Part shown: one piece after another, positions 51,136 through 64,000 of the stretch | Layout: every line of letters starts with the position of its first letter | Numbering within the stretch: position 1 is the stretch's first letter | Origin: Bacillus sp. FJAT-29814 | Lineage (GTDB): Bacteria > Bacillota > Bacilli > Bacillales > Cytobacillaceae | Assembly (NCBI RefSeq): GCF_001510715.1 | Contig: NZ_LMTJ01000010.1 | Span: 119,414 to 183,413, forward strand | DNA: 64,000 nt | Direction of reading: 5' to 3' | The notes under the pieces: model-generated | The model's input: the letters and a program-made list of their open reading frames with translations, nothing else | Told to the model about the DNA's origin: nothing | Database searches by the model: none | Translations under genes and position numbers: made by a program

Positions 51136-51355
51136 TACATGGGGGAGTCGACTACCGCCCATGTCCATACCTAAATTAATCCAAAATAAAAACTGTCTAC
51201 AAAAAATGTACACAGCAGCATTGGAAGAAAGAATGTATGCCTATGTCTGCCATTGTTCTTAACCTCATTCCCAAACCATCGTCAAATAAACCTTCATCGT
51301 CTTATTTTAAAAAACGAAAAGGCCTGATGGGAATGAATCTATCCAATTGATTGGA
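51136..51355 (-). promoter_or_regulatory. mutS2-like leader RNA with alternative pairings
   Basis: On the minus strand GTTAAGAAC (complement of 51255-51263) is exactly complementary to GTTCTTAAC at the end of the leader ORF (51359-51367). The overlapping GAACAATG (51251-51258) is exactly complementary to CATTGTTC in the terminator (51113-51120). The two pairings exclude each other. A hairpin ATCCAAT/ATTGGAT (51341-51356) follows the leader ORF. No other gene in 51077-51355. Confidence 0.65.
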
Positions 51356-51379
51356 TTAGTTAAGAACGACACCTAACAT
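51356..51379 (-). CDS. Leader peptide MLGVVLN of the mutS2-like gene
   Basis: ATG TTA GGT GTC GTT CTT AAC TAA on the minus strand, eight bases behind AAAGGAG (51388-51394). The hydrophobic G-V-V-L is loosely reminiscent of the I-A-V-V / I-F-V-I arrest peptides of erm leaders. Its 3' end overlaps the sequence that pairs with the downstream anti-terminator. Confidence 0.6.
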   Translation of the reverse strand: MLGVVLN

Positions 51380-51420
51380 ATAACATACTCCTTTTACAGA
51401 AAAACAATATTTACCTTTAA

Positions 51421-51449
51421 AAGATACAACAGGATGAAAGTGCTGTCAA
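51421..51449 (-). promoter_or_regulatory. Sigma-A promoter of the mutS2-like leader
   Basis: TTGACA (complement of 51444-51449), 17 nt, TATCTT (51421-51426). Predicted start about 340 nt before the gene. Confidence 0.7.
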
Positions 51450-51496
51450 TGGGCGCTGCACGAGTCGGGCACGAAAGGGGCACTCCCCATACAGTG

Positions 51497-51619
51497 TTAC
51501 TTTGTCAACACCTGGCTTTCCCTGTTTGAATTTTGCTCTAAAAACTCTTTAATTTCTTCAACTGTCAGGCCCAATTGTTTTGCTTCCATAATGAGCTCAA
51601 TCCATTCCTGATCTAGCAT
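51497..51619 (-). CDS. SinI family anti-repressor (40 aa)
   Basis: Reads MLDQEWIELIMEAKQLG then TVEEIKEFLEQNSNRESQ and ends VLTK. LDQEW-E-I/V-E-AK and EEIKEFL are the SinR-binding helices of B. subtilis SinI, which antagonises the biofilm repressor SinR. ATG 51619 sits 10 nt behind AAGGAG. Shorter than B. subtilis SinI (57 aa), and no sinR is adjacent; it stands between two unrelated minus-strand genes. Likely modulates a SinR/SlrR-type regulator encoded elsewhere. Confidence 0.85.
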   Translation of the reverse strand: MLDQEWIELIMEAKQLGLTVEEIKEFLEQNSNRESQVLTK

Positions 51620-51745
51620 GGAACAGCCACTCCTTCCATTTTTTCAGCCTTCCAACATTTACTACTACGAATGTACTACTTCTACGATATAGCAAATAGG
51701 TTAAAAATAGGTTAAAAAATGGAAGATTTTTATTTATCAAAAAAG

Positions 51746-52450
51746 TTATTTTAATAGCTTAGAAAAAGGCGCCGGACAGCAAAATTTATAGCCGAAGCCC
51801 CTTACCGTTTGAATATATTGTGGACTTTTTGGGTCATCCTCAATCTTTTTCCGGAGTGTGCTTAAATTGACAAGCACTGTTTTTAAGTCTGCATCGGAAC
51901 TGTATCCCCATAACAGCTCATATAACTGCTCGGCACTAAAAATTTGATTGGGATGCCGGGCTAAATAGAAAAGCAGCCGTTTTTCTTTGGTGAAAAGCTC
52001 GAGAAGTTTTCCATTTTTGTAGACGGTTTTATCAGAAAAGTTGATGGTAAGATTACCGAGAGTCAAGATATTTGAAGGTTGGGAGGGCATTCTTCTAAGG
52101 TTGGCCTTGATTCTAGCAACCACCTCTGGGGGATCGAACGGCTTGGTGATATAGTCATCACAGCCAATTTCAAACCCTTGAAGGATCGAGGTTTTGGTTT
52201 TTTCACCGGTAATAAAGATCAGAATGCCATCTGAGCGTTCCCGATACTTGCGGGCAAGGTCAAATCCGCTTTTATCCGGCAGCTTTAGATCAAGCAAAAC
52301 AATAGTAGGAGTTACTTCTTCCATTAGTTTTAAACCATCTGCCGCATTTGTAGAAGAGTACACGGAAAATCCTTCACGCTCAAGATAAAGACGCAAAATT
52401 TCATTAGTCGAACAATCATCTTCGACAATTAAAATAGTCAAAGGTCTCAT
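51746..52450 (-). CDS. OmpR-family response regulator
   Basis: A 234-aa regulator. Receiver with VEDD acidic pocket, phospho-acceptor Asp in IVLLDLKLPDKSG, Lys in YITKPF; winged-helix domain with LFTKEKRLLFYLARHPNQIF and QTVRGFGYKF. ATG 52450 follows AAGGAGGGATG. Divergent from the 7TM kinase at 52608, its presumed partner, across about 160 bp of shared promoter region. Confidence 0.9.
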   Translation of the reverse strand: MRPLTILIVEDDCSTNEILRLYLEREGFSVYSSTNAADGLKLMEEVTPTIVLLDLKLPDKSGFDLARKYRERSDGILIFITGEKTKTSILQGFEIGCDDYITKPFDPPEVVARIKANLRRMPSQPSNILTLGNLTINFSDKTVYKNGKLLELFTKEKRLLFYLARHPNQIFSAEQLYELLWGYSSDADLKTVLVNLSTLRKKIEDDPKSPQYIQTVRGFGYKFCCPAPFSKLLK

Positions 52451-52607
52451 AGGACATCCCTCCTTCAAAAACAAATCTCTCATCCTATCTAAAATATAGC
52501 ACAATGGTCGCATAGTCTTCCAATACTATCCAAAATGCAGTGACCAGCAGTGTCGAACCATGGTACTATTGAGGTAGGATGGAGTTTTTTGGAAAAGGGT
52601 GTTTTTG

Positions 52608-54677
52608 ATGAAGTGGAAATTACCTGCTTTATTCATAATTTTCGTCATCATTAGTGTTTTTTTAACAATCCCTTTAGTATCAGTAGACACACATCACGCC
52701 GCTTATAACGGAGTGATAAAGGTTTCCGAGCTTTCAAAAGAAAATATTATCAATCTGGATGGGGAATGGGAGTTTTATTGGCGCCAGCTCTATACGCCCA
52801 ATGATTTCCGCCAGAATCGTCCTCCGGCATATCAGCAGTTTGTAGATGTACCGCATACATGGTCTGGCACAAAAATGGCGGGTAAGGAGTTGCCGCGCTT
52901 CGGTTACGCAACCTATCGTTTACAAATCATCCTTCCGGAATTAGAGTTTGGAACGGTGAAAGCCATCTATATGCCAAGTGTCGCATCCGCTAATCGATTA
53001 TGGATTAATGGAGAAGAGAAATCGAAGGACGGAATTGTCGGCACAAGCAGGGCGGCCATGGTTCCAGATAATAATCCGCGAGTGGTTACATTTTTGGCGG
53101 ATTCCAACCCGATTGAGGTTATTGTTCAGGTATCTAATTTTCATCAGCGGAGAGGTGGATTTGATGACCAAATTCTAATCGGGGAACTGGAGCCGATCTT
53201 GGAGCACAGAGAGCAGAAGCTCATTTACCGAGCTATTATTGTTGTTAGTTTGTTTGTTATGGGATTGTCCCATATTGTTTTATTTCTATTTCGAAAAAAA
53301 GAGCTCTCTTTCCTCTATTTTGCCATTGTCTGTATCGTTGTTGCGCTTCGTGCTACCTTGCTGGAGGAGGAGCTTTCCTCCTATTGGTTAGCCTTTTTGG
53401 ATTGGGAGCTGGGCACAAAACTGGAGTACCTTGGTGCGACATTTGGGGTTTTGTTTATTGGATTATTTACCGGTACACAGTTCCCGGAGGAAATGAATAG
53501 CCGGGTGAAAAACCTAATGACCATTGTATTTGGCTGCTATAGCTTGTTTATCATTGTAACCCCGGCAATTATTTATACGAGAACAATGGTCCTGTTGCAG
53601 GTGCTGCTTATTCTTGCAGTGATATATAACATTTACGTTTATTTGAAGGCGGCACGACGAAAACGGGAAGGAGCCCTGTTAAATACCCCAGCCATTTTCA
53701 TTCTATTTGTGACTGTAGTGAATGATACTTTGTTTTTTAACAAACTGATTGATACGACTGAATTATCGTCTGTTGGGCTATGTTTCTTTCTATTTACGCA
53801 GGCTATTATTCTATCTAAAAGATATTCTACATCCTTTACCCGTACGGAACAGCTGTCACACCAATTGTCATTGTTAAATGCATCGCTTGAGCAGCAGGTA
53901 CGGGACCGGACAGTGGAGCTTGAGCAAATGAACCAGGAGTTGAATATAGCGAATCAAAGGCTGCATGAGGTCCAACAATCAAAGAACAAATGGATTCGTA
54001 ACATTTCGCATGAAATTGCGGCACCGTTAACCAATATTCGTTCCTATTCGAAAGGGATGATGGACGGCGTTATTCCACCGGACCCAAAATATATGCAGTT
54101 AATCTACGACCAAAGTGTTTATTTTTCCAGGATGTTGCACGACCTTCACGATATCGCCGAAATGGAGAATAATCAAATCAAATTTGAATTCCATTTAGTA
54201 AATATCAGGGAATTTATCTACAGACTATTTGAAAAATATAGATATGATATGGAGGATCAGGGAATTTCCTTTACGTTTGTTGACTTGCCGCTCCCAAAGT
54301 CTGAGGTGCGATTTGTAAGGATTGATTCGACGCGAATGGAGCAGGTAGTGGTGAATCTATTAAAAAATGCCCAGCGTTTTGTGGGGACTGAAGGTAAAAT
54401 TGCTTTGGAGCTGGCCGAGGAGAAGGCAGAGCAAATTACGATAAGGGTAAGGGATAACGGAGCAGGGATTAAGGAGGACGAACTTAGCCTTATATTCAAT
54501 CGCTTTTATAAAAGCGGTACCAGAGGAAAACCGCATAACGGCTCGGGGCTCGGACTGGCCATTGCAAAAGAAATTATTGAGAACCACCAAGGAACCATAA
54601 CTGTCCTGAGCAAAATTCAAGAAGGAAGCTGCTTTTCTGTTACAATCCCGTTGGTGGATGAAGCAGGGCCAATCTAG
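52608..54677 (+). CDS. 7TM-DISM sensor histidine kinase
   Basis: A 689-aa kinase. After an N-terminal helix there is a large extracellular jelly-roll sensor of the 7TMR-DISMED2 type (about 45-195; NLDGEWEFYW), seven helices (about 205-400), a coiled coil (about 410-450), HisKA with RNISHEIAAPLTNIRSYS, and HATPase with DNGAGIKED and GSGLGLAIAKEI. The extracellular fold often binds carbohydrates. ATG 52608 eight bases behind AAAAGGGTG. Partner of the divergent regulator. Confidence 0.9.
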   Translation: MKWKLPALFIIFVIISVFLTIPLVSVDTHHAAYNGVIKVSELSKENIINLDGEWEFYWRQLYTPNDFRQNRPPAYQQFVDVPHTWSGTKMAGKELPRFGYATYRLQIILPELEFGTVKAIYMPSVASANRLWINGEEKSKDGIVGTSRAAMVPDNNPRVVTFLADSNPIEVIVQVSNFHQRRGGFDDQILIGELEPILEHREQKLIYRAIIVVSLFVMGLSHIVLFLFRKKELSFLYFAIVCIVVALRATLLEEELSSYWLAFLDWELGTKLEYLGATFGVLFIGLFTGTQFPEEMNSRVKNLMTIVFGCYSLFIIVTPAIIYTRTMVLLQVLLILAVIYNIYVYLKAARRKREGALLNTPAIFILFVTVVNDTLFFNKLIDTTELSSVGLCFFLFTQAIILSKRYSTSFTRTEQLSHQLSLLNASLEQQVRDRTVELEQMNQELNIANQRLHEVQQSKNKWIRNISHEIAAPLTNIRSYSKGMMDGVIPPDPKYMQLIYDQSVYFSRMLHDLHDIAEMENNQIKFEFHLVNIREFIYRLFEKYRYDMEDQGISFTFVDLPLPKSEVRFVRIDSTRMEQVVVNLLKNAQRFVGTEGKIALELAEEKAEQITIRVRDNGAGIKEDELSLIFNRFYKSGTRGKPHNGSGLGLAIAKEIIENHQGTITVLSKIQEGSCFSVTIPLVDEAGPI

Positions 54678-54851
54678 AACGATGTCTCTTTCATTTTCCC
54701 GTTTTGATGCATCGGAACCGTCCATGAAATCGGAGAAAATGGACAACTGATGCTGAAACCAAATGCTTGATTATTTGCGGTTTAACACCATACACCTTAC
54801 AATGAATCCAATGGAATCGGCAAGAGTATAGGAAATGGAGAGGGATTGGAA

Positions 54852-56090
54852 ATGAAAAAAAGAGTCGTGATTACCGGGCTTGGGGCAGTGACACCGTTAG
54901 GCAATGATGTTTTGACAACATGGGAAAATGTTAAAAACGGGGTGTCCGGAATCGGGCCTGCCACCATCTTTGATACAGACAAAGTCGATGTCAAAATTGC
55001 AGCGGAAGTAAAAGGGTTTTCACCAGAAGAATTTATGGATAAAAAGGAAGCAAGAAGGATCGGCCGTTACAGCCAATTTGCAGTGGCCGCAAGCAAGATG
55101 GCCGTAAAAGATGCAGGCATTGAAATCGGTGTCGATATTCCCGCCGAGCGGGCAGGTGTTTGGATTGGCTCCGGGATTGGCGGATTAGGCGAGTTCGAGG
55201 AGCAGCACCGAAAGTTTATTGAAAAAGGGCAAAGACGGGTCAATCCATTTACCATTCCGATGTTTATTCCCGACATGGCCGCAGGACAGGTTTCGATCGA
55301 ATTGGGGGCAAAAGCGATAAACAATTGCTCGGTTACCGCATGTGCTTCTGGGGCAAATTCGATTGGTGATGCCTTCCGGGTGATTCAAAATGGGGATGCA
55401 GACCTGATGATCTCCGGCGGTACCGAAGCCACGATTACCGCCATGACTGTTGCCGGGTTTTCCAATATGACTGCCCTTTCGAAAAATCCCGATCATCACA
55501 ACGCAAGCAGGCCTTTTGATAAAAATCGCGATGGCTTCGTAATCGGTGAAGGTGCGGGAATCGTGATTTTAGAAGAGTTGGAACATGCGTTGGCACGGGG
55601 CGCTCGTATCTATGGAGAACTGATTGGGTATGGGGCGACAGGGGATGCTCATCATATCACGACCCCAGCACCGGAAGGAGAAGGGGCCCAGCGAGCGATG
55701 AAGCAGGCATTGGCAGATGCCGGAATTTCACCGGAACAGGTTGACTATATCAATGCACATGGAACGTCGACTTTTTATAATGATTTGTATGAAACGCTCG
55801 CCATCAAAGAGGTTTTCAAGGAGCATGCCTACCAGTTGGCCATCAGTTCAACGAAATCGATGACAGGACATTTGCTTGGGGCTACCGGGGCAATTGAGGC
55901 GATCTTTTCGCTATTGGCCATCAAGGAGGGGATCATCCCGCCGACGATTAATTACGAAACACCTGATGAACAGCTTGATTTGGACTATGTCCCAAACAAA
56001 GCAAGGGTGAAAGAAATCAATGTGGTCCTATCAAACTCATTGGGATTTGGCGGCCATAATGCCTCACTTATTTTTAAAAAATATAGCTAG
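54852..56090 (+). CDS. fabF: 3-oxoacyl-[acyl-carrier-protein] synthase II
   Basis: A 412-aa condensing enzyme that elongates acyl-ACP with malonyl-ACP. It starts [18 protein letters not shown]; the nucleophile is in TACASGANS near residue 163, catalytic histidines in NAHGTST near 303 and [12 protein letters not shown] near 340. Single gene here, whereas the housekeeping fabF usually follows fabH, so this could be a second KAS II. ATG 54852 behind GAGAGGG; TTG 54846 is an alternative. Confidence 0.92.
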   Translation: MKKRVVITGLGAVTPLGNDVLTTWENVKNGVSGIGPATIFDTDKVDVKIAAEVKGFSPEEFMDKKEARRIGRYSQFAVAASKMAVKDAGIEIGVDIPAERAGVWIGSGIGGLGEFEEQHRKFIEKGQRRVNPFTIPMFIPDMAAGQVSIELGAKAINNCSVTACASGANSIGDAFRVIQNGDADLMISGGTEATITAMTVAGFSNMTALSKNPDHHNASRPFDKNRDGFVIGEGAGIVILEELEHALARGARIYGELIGYGATGDAHHITTPAPEGEGAQRAMKQALADAGISPEQVDYINAHGTSTFYNDLYETLAIKEVFKEHAYQLAISSTKSMTGHLLGATGAIEAIFSLLAIKEGIIPPTINYETPDEQLDLDYVPNKARVKEINVVLSNSLGFGGHNASLIFKKYS

Positions 56091-56093
56091 CAC

Positions 56094-56140
56094 AAAGTGC
56101 CTGACCTTCGCTGTAGAATCAACGGAAGTCAGGCACTTTT
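56094..56140. terminator. Bidirectional terminator (GTGCCTGAC family)
   Basis: AAAGTGCCTGACCTTC / GAAGTCAGGCACTTTT long stem between convergent fabF and the aminotransferase gene. Confidence 0.85.
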
Positions 56141-56151
56141 TAGCAGAAACG

Positions 56152-57234
56152 TTAAACTTCAACAGCAGCAACTTTGACTGTCCATCCAAACGGATCTTCC
56201 AGTTTCCCGTACTGGATGTCTGTAATCGCATCATATATACGTTTTGACAGTTGTCCGATTTTTTGATCATTAACGGTAATGGTCTTGCCGTTCCAGGTTA
56301 ATTGCCCAACTGGCGAGATGACAGCTGCTGTGCCGGCACCAAACACTTCCTCAAGTTCCCCGCGTTCATGTGCCTTGAAAATTCCTTCAATAGAGATTCT
56401 GGCTTCACGGACAGGAAGTTCCCAATGCCGTATTAACTCGATAACCGAATCACGCGTCACCCCAGGCAAAATGCTGCCATTCAATTTCGGGGTGACCACT
56501 TCGCCATTTATTTTGAAGAAAATATTCATGCTGCCGACTTCTTCAACATATTTATTGTCTTTCGCATCAAGCCAAAGAATTTGTGCGTACCCATTTGCCT
56601 CCGCTGCTTCTTGGGCTTTCAAGCTTGCGGCATAATTTCCGGCAGTCTTTACATGGCCGACGCCTCCAATCACAGCCCGGACGTATTGTTCTTCGACATG
56701 GATCTTAACAGGGCTTAATTGGTCGCCATAATAAGCGCCTGAGGGTGAAAGAATGATTAACAATTTATATTCGCGTGCAGGCCGAACCCCAAGGTAGGGC
56801 TCAGTGGAAAAAATAAACGGGCGAATGTAGAGGGAAGTCCCTTCACCCTCCGGAATCCAATCCTTTTCCACTGTAATTAATTGTTTAAGGGCCATTAGGA
56901 GGAAATCCTCATCGATTTGCGGAATACAAAGCCGATCACATGAACCGTTCAAACGCTTCATATTTTTTTCTGGCCGAAACAGCTGAACCGATCCATCCGG
57001 TGCCTTATATGCCTTCAGTCCTTCAAAGATAGCCTGTCCATAGTGGAAAACCATTGCAGCCGGATCAAGTGTCAATGGCTGATAAGGAACAATCCGCGGG
57101 TCATGCCAGCCGAGGTCGGCATGGTAATCCATTTCAAACATATAATCAGTGAAATACCTCCCGAAACCAAGTGCAGTGGAATCAGGTTTAGACTTTAATA
57201 CTTCTCTCTCAATAAAGGCAATATCTTGTTTCAT
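56152..57234 (-). CDS. ilvE: Branched-chain amino acid aminotransferase
   Basis: A 360-aa PLP enzyme of fold type IV, similar in length and sequence to B. subtilis YwaA/YbgE. It interconverts Leu, Ile and Val with their 2-oxo acids, supplying precursors of branched-chain fatty acids. Catalytic Lys lies in [16 protein letters not shown] near 202; substrate motifs RPFIF and EVGSMNIFF are present, and the C-terminus has [15 protein letters not shown] 57234 behind GATGAGG. Confidence 0.93.
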   Translation of the reverse strand: MKQDIAFIEREVLKSKPDSTALGFGRYFTDYMFEMDYHADLGWHDPRIVPYQPLTLDPAAMVFHYGQAIFEGLKAYKAPDGSVQLFRPEKNMKRLNGSCDRLCIPQIDEDFLLMALKQLITVEKDWIPEGEGTSLYIRPFIFSTEPYLGVRPAREYKLLIILSPSGAYYGDQLSPVKIHVEEQYVRAVIGGVGHVKTAGNYAASLKAQEAAEANGYAQILWLDAKDNKYVEEVGSMNIFFKINGEVVTPKLNGSILPGVTRDSVIELIRHWELPVREARISIEGIFKAHERGELEEVFGAGTAAVISPVGQLTWNGKTITVNDQKIGQLSKRIYDAITDIQYGKLEDPFGWTVKVAAVEV

Positions 57235-57486
57235 CACCAAACCTCATCTCCCAATATTAATATAATATTCAGACTACGCTAAATTCTGAAAAAATACAAG
57301 ACCACAGGGAAGGTTCTCGACATACAAATTTAGGAAATAGGGACTAGGAGAATGATCCCCTATGGTTTGGTGTATTGACACCGTCCAACAGTTGCAAACT
57401 ATAATGTTTATATACTACATTCATGTTGAATCTTAATCAGCTTTTTTTCGTATATAAGTGTACAAGATGATAAGGGGAGATTGATC

Positions 57487-57855
57487 ATGTTCCTAGAAGA
57501 ACTTAGGGAAGAGGAAAAACTGGCATTTTTGGAGTTGGCTGTGCTAATGGCATCGATTGATGGAAATCGATCGATATTTGAAAACACCATTCTTGCTAAA
57601 TATAGGAAAGAAATGGGGATAGAGGATTATAAAACGAAAGGTCTCGCAATCGAAGATATATTAAAAGTTTTCCAAACAGAACGCTCCCAAAATATCGTCC
57701 TGGCAGAACTCCTGCAGTTAATCTATGCCGATGGGGTGTTTCACAATAAAGAAAGCGAGTCCATTCGCCTGATTAAGGAGCACTTCGGATTTAATCCTGA
57801 CGAATACGGAAGCTTCAAGGACTGGATTGAGAAAATAAGGGAACTGTCCAATTGA
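57487..57855 (+). CDS. TerB-like helical protein
   Basis: A 122-aa helical protein; LAFLELAVLMASIDGNRS and LLQLIYADGVFHNKESESI resemble the two acidic D-G helices of TerB-family proteins, thought to bind metal. No ter genes are nearby. ATG 57487 behind AAGGGGAG. Function unknown. Confidence 0.65.
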   Translation: MFLEELREEEKLAFLELAVLMASIDGNRSIFENTILAKYRKEMGIEDYKTKGLAIEDILKVFQTERSQNIVLAELLQLIYADGVFHNKESESIRLIKEHFGFNPDEYGSFKDWIEKIRELSN

Positions 57856-57894
57856 CTTTCTAACTGAAGCAGAAAACCATCCAATTACTTTTCC

Positions 57895-58036
57895 TTGACA
57901 TGCTCATACCCCTATGTTAAAAACAGACTTAGAAACGTTTTCATTTTAAATATGGATTGTTACTGTTCGGCAGGCAAAACCTAAGTTTGTGGTAGAATGA
58001 CAGAAGTGTTATTCTTTTTTCAAATTTGGGTTTTTT
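57895..58036 (+). promoter_or_regulatory. licT leader: promoter, cre-like site, RAT and terminator
   Basis: TTGACA at 57895 begins a promoter candidate (-10 TAAAAA weak). A cre-like TAGAAACGTTTTCA (57930-57943) has two mismatches. The RAT runs 57954-57982 with the GGATTGTTACTG start and GGCAAAACC end of LicT targets. Its 3' part begins the terminator arm AAACCTAAGTTTG, which pairs with CAAATTTGGGTTT before T6 (to 58036). LicT should therefore antiterminate its own gene. Confidence 0.85.
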
Positions 58037-58084
58037 ATATTTTTATCAACACTTTTCAAATAATTCAATCAAGGGCGAGTGGAA

Positions 58085-58933
58085 ATGAAAATAGAAAAGA
58101 TTTTAAACAACAATGTGGTCGTGTCGAGAAATGAATCAAAACAAGAAATTGTCGTCATGGGCCGAGGTTTGGCTTTTCAAAAAAAGGTCGGCGAGTCGGT
58201 CGACCCGTCTAAAATAGAAAAGACCTTTTTCTTGGAGAACCAGGGAATTTCCGAAAAGCTTGCCAAATTATTGAAGGATACATCTGAGGTGTATTTAAAC
58301 ATTTCGTCGAAAATCCTAGACTATGCCCAGTCCCAGCTGCCTTATAAATTGGATGAATACTTATATGTGGCGTTAACGGATCACATCAGCTTTGCCATCA
58401 CCCGGCATAAACAGGGAATTCATTTGAAAAATCCGCTTGTATGGGAAATCCGCAAATATTATAAGCCGGAATATCAAGTTGCCATTAAGGCCATCGACAT
58501 TATTGAACAAGAAACCGGAATTCGCCTGACAGAAGACGAAGCCGCAGCGATCGCCCTGCATTTGGTCAACAGCCAGCTCTCCGGAGAGAATATGGCCGCT
58601 GCCATTCAAATCACCGAAATGGTCAATACGATTCTTAACATTGTCAAATACCATTTTAAAATGGAATTGGATGAGAGCTCGATTAATTATGAACGGTTCC
58701 TGACTCATCTGCGTTTCTTCGCAATCCGATTTATCCGCAAAGAGAAATTGGAGGAAACGGTCGACCAGTTTTTCTATGAGCAGATTAAGCAAAAATATTC
58801 GGAAGCTTATGCATGTACGGAAAAAATTGCCACCTATTTAGACAATCAATTTCATTGTAATCTGACAAGGGATGAAGAAATCTATTTAACAGTTCATATC
58901 CATAGGGTAACCAACCGGCATAAACTAAAGTAA
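58085..58933 (+). CDS. licT: BglG-family transcription antiterminator LicT
   Basis: A 282-aa RNA-binding antiterminator. CAT domain 1-55 (KIEKILNNNVVVSRN, VVMGRGLAFQKKVG), then PRD1 with LTDHISFAITRHKQG and PRD2 with LRFFAIRFIRKE and LTVHIHRV; the paired PRD histidines are phosphorylated by EII-Bgl and HPr. Close to B. subtilis LicT. ATG 58085; GTG 58079 overlaps the ribosome site. Binds RATs at 57954 and 59029 to switch on licT and bglP-bglH when aryl-beta-glucosides are present. Confidence 0.94.
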   Translation: MKIEKILNNNVVVSRNESKQEIVVMGRGLAFQKKVGESVDPSKIEKTFFLENQGISEKLAKLLKDTSEVYLNISSKILDYAQSQLPYKLDEYLYVALTDHISFAITRHKQGIHLKNPLVWEIRKYYKPEYQVAIKAIDIIEQETGIRLTEDEAAAIALHLVNSQLSGENMAAAIQITEMVNTILNIVKYHFKMELDESSINYERFLTHLRFFAIRFIRKEKLEETVDQFFYEQIKQKYSEAYACTEKIATYLDNQFHCNLTRDEEIYLTVHIHRVTNRHKLK

Positions 58934-58965
58934 TCTGAATATCTCGAAATTTGTCGAATGAACGG

Positions 58966-59106
58966 TTGACACCGATGAAAGCGTATGCTAAATTATAAAT
59001 ATAAACTTCATATCAACCCTTTTTATTAGGATTGTTACTGATTATGCAGGCAAAACCTAAATTGCAACCGTCATCATACTTTGGCGCGCAGTTTAGGTTT
59101 TTTTGT
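58966..59106 (+). promoter_or_regulatory. bglP leader: promoter, cre, RAT and terminator
   Basis: TTGACA 58966-58971, 17 nt, TAAATT. Between them TGAAAGCGTATGCT (58976-58989) matches the CcpA consensus at 13 of 14 positions. RAT 59029-59057 starts GGATTGTTACTGATTATG and ends GGCAAAACC; the overlapping terminator pairs AAAACCTAAATTGC with GCAGTTTAGGTTTT and ends in a T7 run. Standard dual CcpA and LicT control. Confidence 0.9.
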
Positions 59107-59155
59107 TTTTCAGTAGCGAATTGAAGGAATGTTACCTTAAGTGGGCATAACCTGA

Positions 59156-61186
<2,031 letters not shown>

Positions 61187-61205
61187 TCAGAAAAATTGTG
61201 CTAAA

Positions 61206-61331
61206 CGACAGTAAATTAGTGTTATTCGACAGTAAAAGGTTGGCATGAGCCAGTTACTGAGTGCCATCCGACAGTAAAGGTTGGTTATCCGACAGTAACC
61301 GGGTACCACCAAACAATAAAAGAAGGGAAGG
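61206..61331. repeat. 21-bp phased repeat, six units (CGACAGTAA)
   Basis: CGACAGTAA at 61206, 61227, 61269 and 61290; degenerate units fill 61248 and 61311, so the 21-bp register is unbroken across six units. Lies wholly between bglP and bglH, inside the operon. Not coding. Confidence 0.8.
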
Positions 61332-61354
61332 TGCCACTTTCCCTTTTATAGTGA

Positions 61355-62797
<1,443 letters not shown>

Positions 62798-62807
62798 AAA
62801 CCAAAAG

Positions 62808-62846
62808 GACGGCCTTCTGGATCTTTAGAATCCTAGAGAACCGTCC
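62808..62846 (+). terminator. Hairpin between the two GH1 genes
   Basis: GGACGG / CCGTCC outer arms and imperfect TCTGGAT / ATCCTAGA inner arms, related to the hairpins at 10363 and 49101. No good T-tract, so it may be an mRNA processing or stability element. Confidence 0.5.
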
Positions 62847-62874
62847 CCATGGCTTACTCAAAAGGAGGAACTAG

Positions 62875-64000
<1,126 letters not shown>

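Overview
The window looks like chromosome of a mesophilic, spore-forming Bacillaceae species (Bacillus, Neobacillus or a close relative). Support: strong AGGAGG-type ribosome binding sites with frequent TTG/GTG starts, close homologues of B. subtilis AhpC/AhpF, Des, LicT/BglP/BglH, SinI and a KinB-like sporulation kinase, and cre, PerR, RAT and LacI-type sites matching Bacillus consensus sequences. No rRNA, tRNA, phage, transposase or CRISPR array was seen. The gene set is mostly ordinary chromosomal genes; the unusual material is in the intergenic DNA and in a few eroded or fused proteins.

Layout. 1-5.7 kb: a 52-bp palindromic repeat array, a catabolite-repressed M20 amidohydrolase, a KinB-like kinase preceded by a fossil kinase C-terminus, a TANGO2/NRDE protein behind a doubled operator, and an SDR. 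6-14.4 kb: TauE/SafE exporter, PerR-type ahpCF operon, an HTH protein fused to a dead F1-ATPase beta-like domain, MBL hydrolase, nitronate monooxygenase-like protein, MFS carrier, small membrane protein. 14.5-19.6 kb: YhfC-type membrane protease under a Fur-like operator, then a sucrose regulon (LacI repressor, PTS IIBC, sucrose-6-phosphate hydrolase) with four operators. 19.7-27.2 kb: second 52-bp array, then a MacA/MacB-like export operon, its two-component system, PadR plus HAAS membrane protein, and a PepSY-TM protein; two promoters here share a response-regulator site.

27.3-36.6 kb: histidine phosphatase, Gfo/Idh oxidoreductase, hflX behind a leader-peptide attenuator, GNAT, DinB and a 1372-aa secreted phosphodiester glycosidase/metallophosphoesterase. 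36.9-44.5 kb: NCS2 purine permease, VOC protein, GNAT, a VanRS-like pair feeding a D,D-carboxypeptidase, MFS. 44.7-49.1 kb: desaturase next to a DesR-like regulator whose DNA-binding domain is eroded (no DesK), guanylate-kinase-like protein, sigma/anti-sigma pair. 49.1-57.9 kb: a MutS2 paralogue without Smr behind a second leader-peptide attenuator, an orphan SinI, a divergent two-component system, FabF, a branched-chain aminotransferase and a TerB-like protein. 58-64 kb: LicT-controlled aryl-beta-glucoside operon with two RAT/terminator switches and two GH1 enzymes, the second cut by the window edge.

Three themes deserve attention. (1) Helically phased intergenic tandem repeats: two 52-bp arrays with a shared palindrome but locus-specific filler, and three unrelated 20-21-bp arrays. 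(2) Two ribosome-rescue type genes, hflX and a short mutS2, each preceded by promoter, short ORF and intrinsic terminator in a configuration typical of antibiotic-sensing attenuation; the hflX leader peptide carries an R-L-R motif like ErmDL. (3) A transcription-factor-like fusion of an XRE HTH with a catalytically dead F1-beta ATPase domain.
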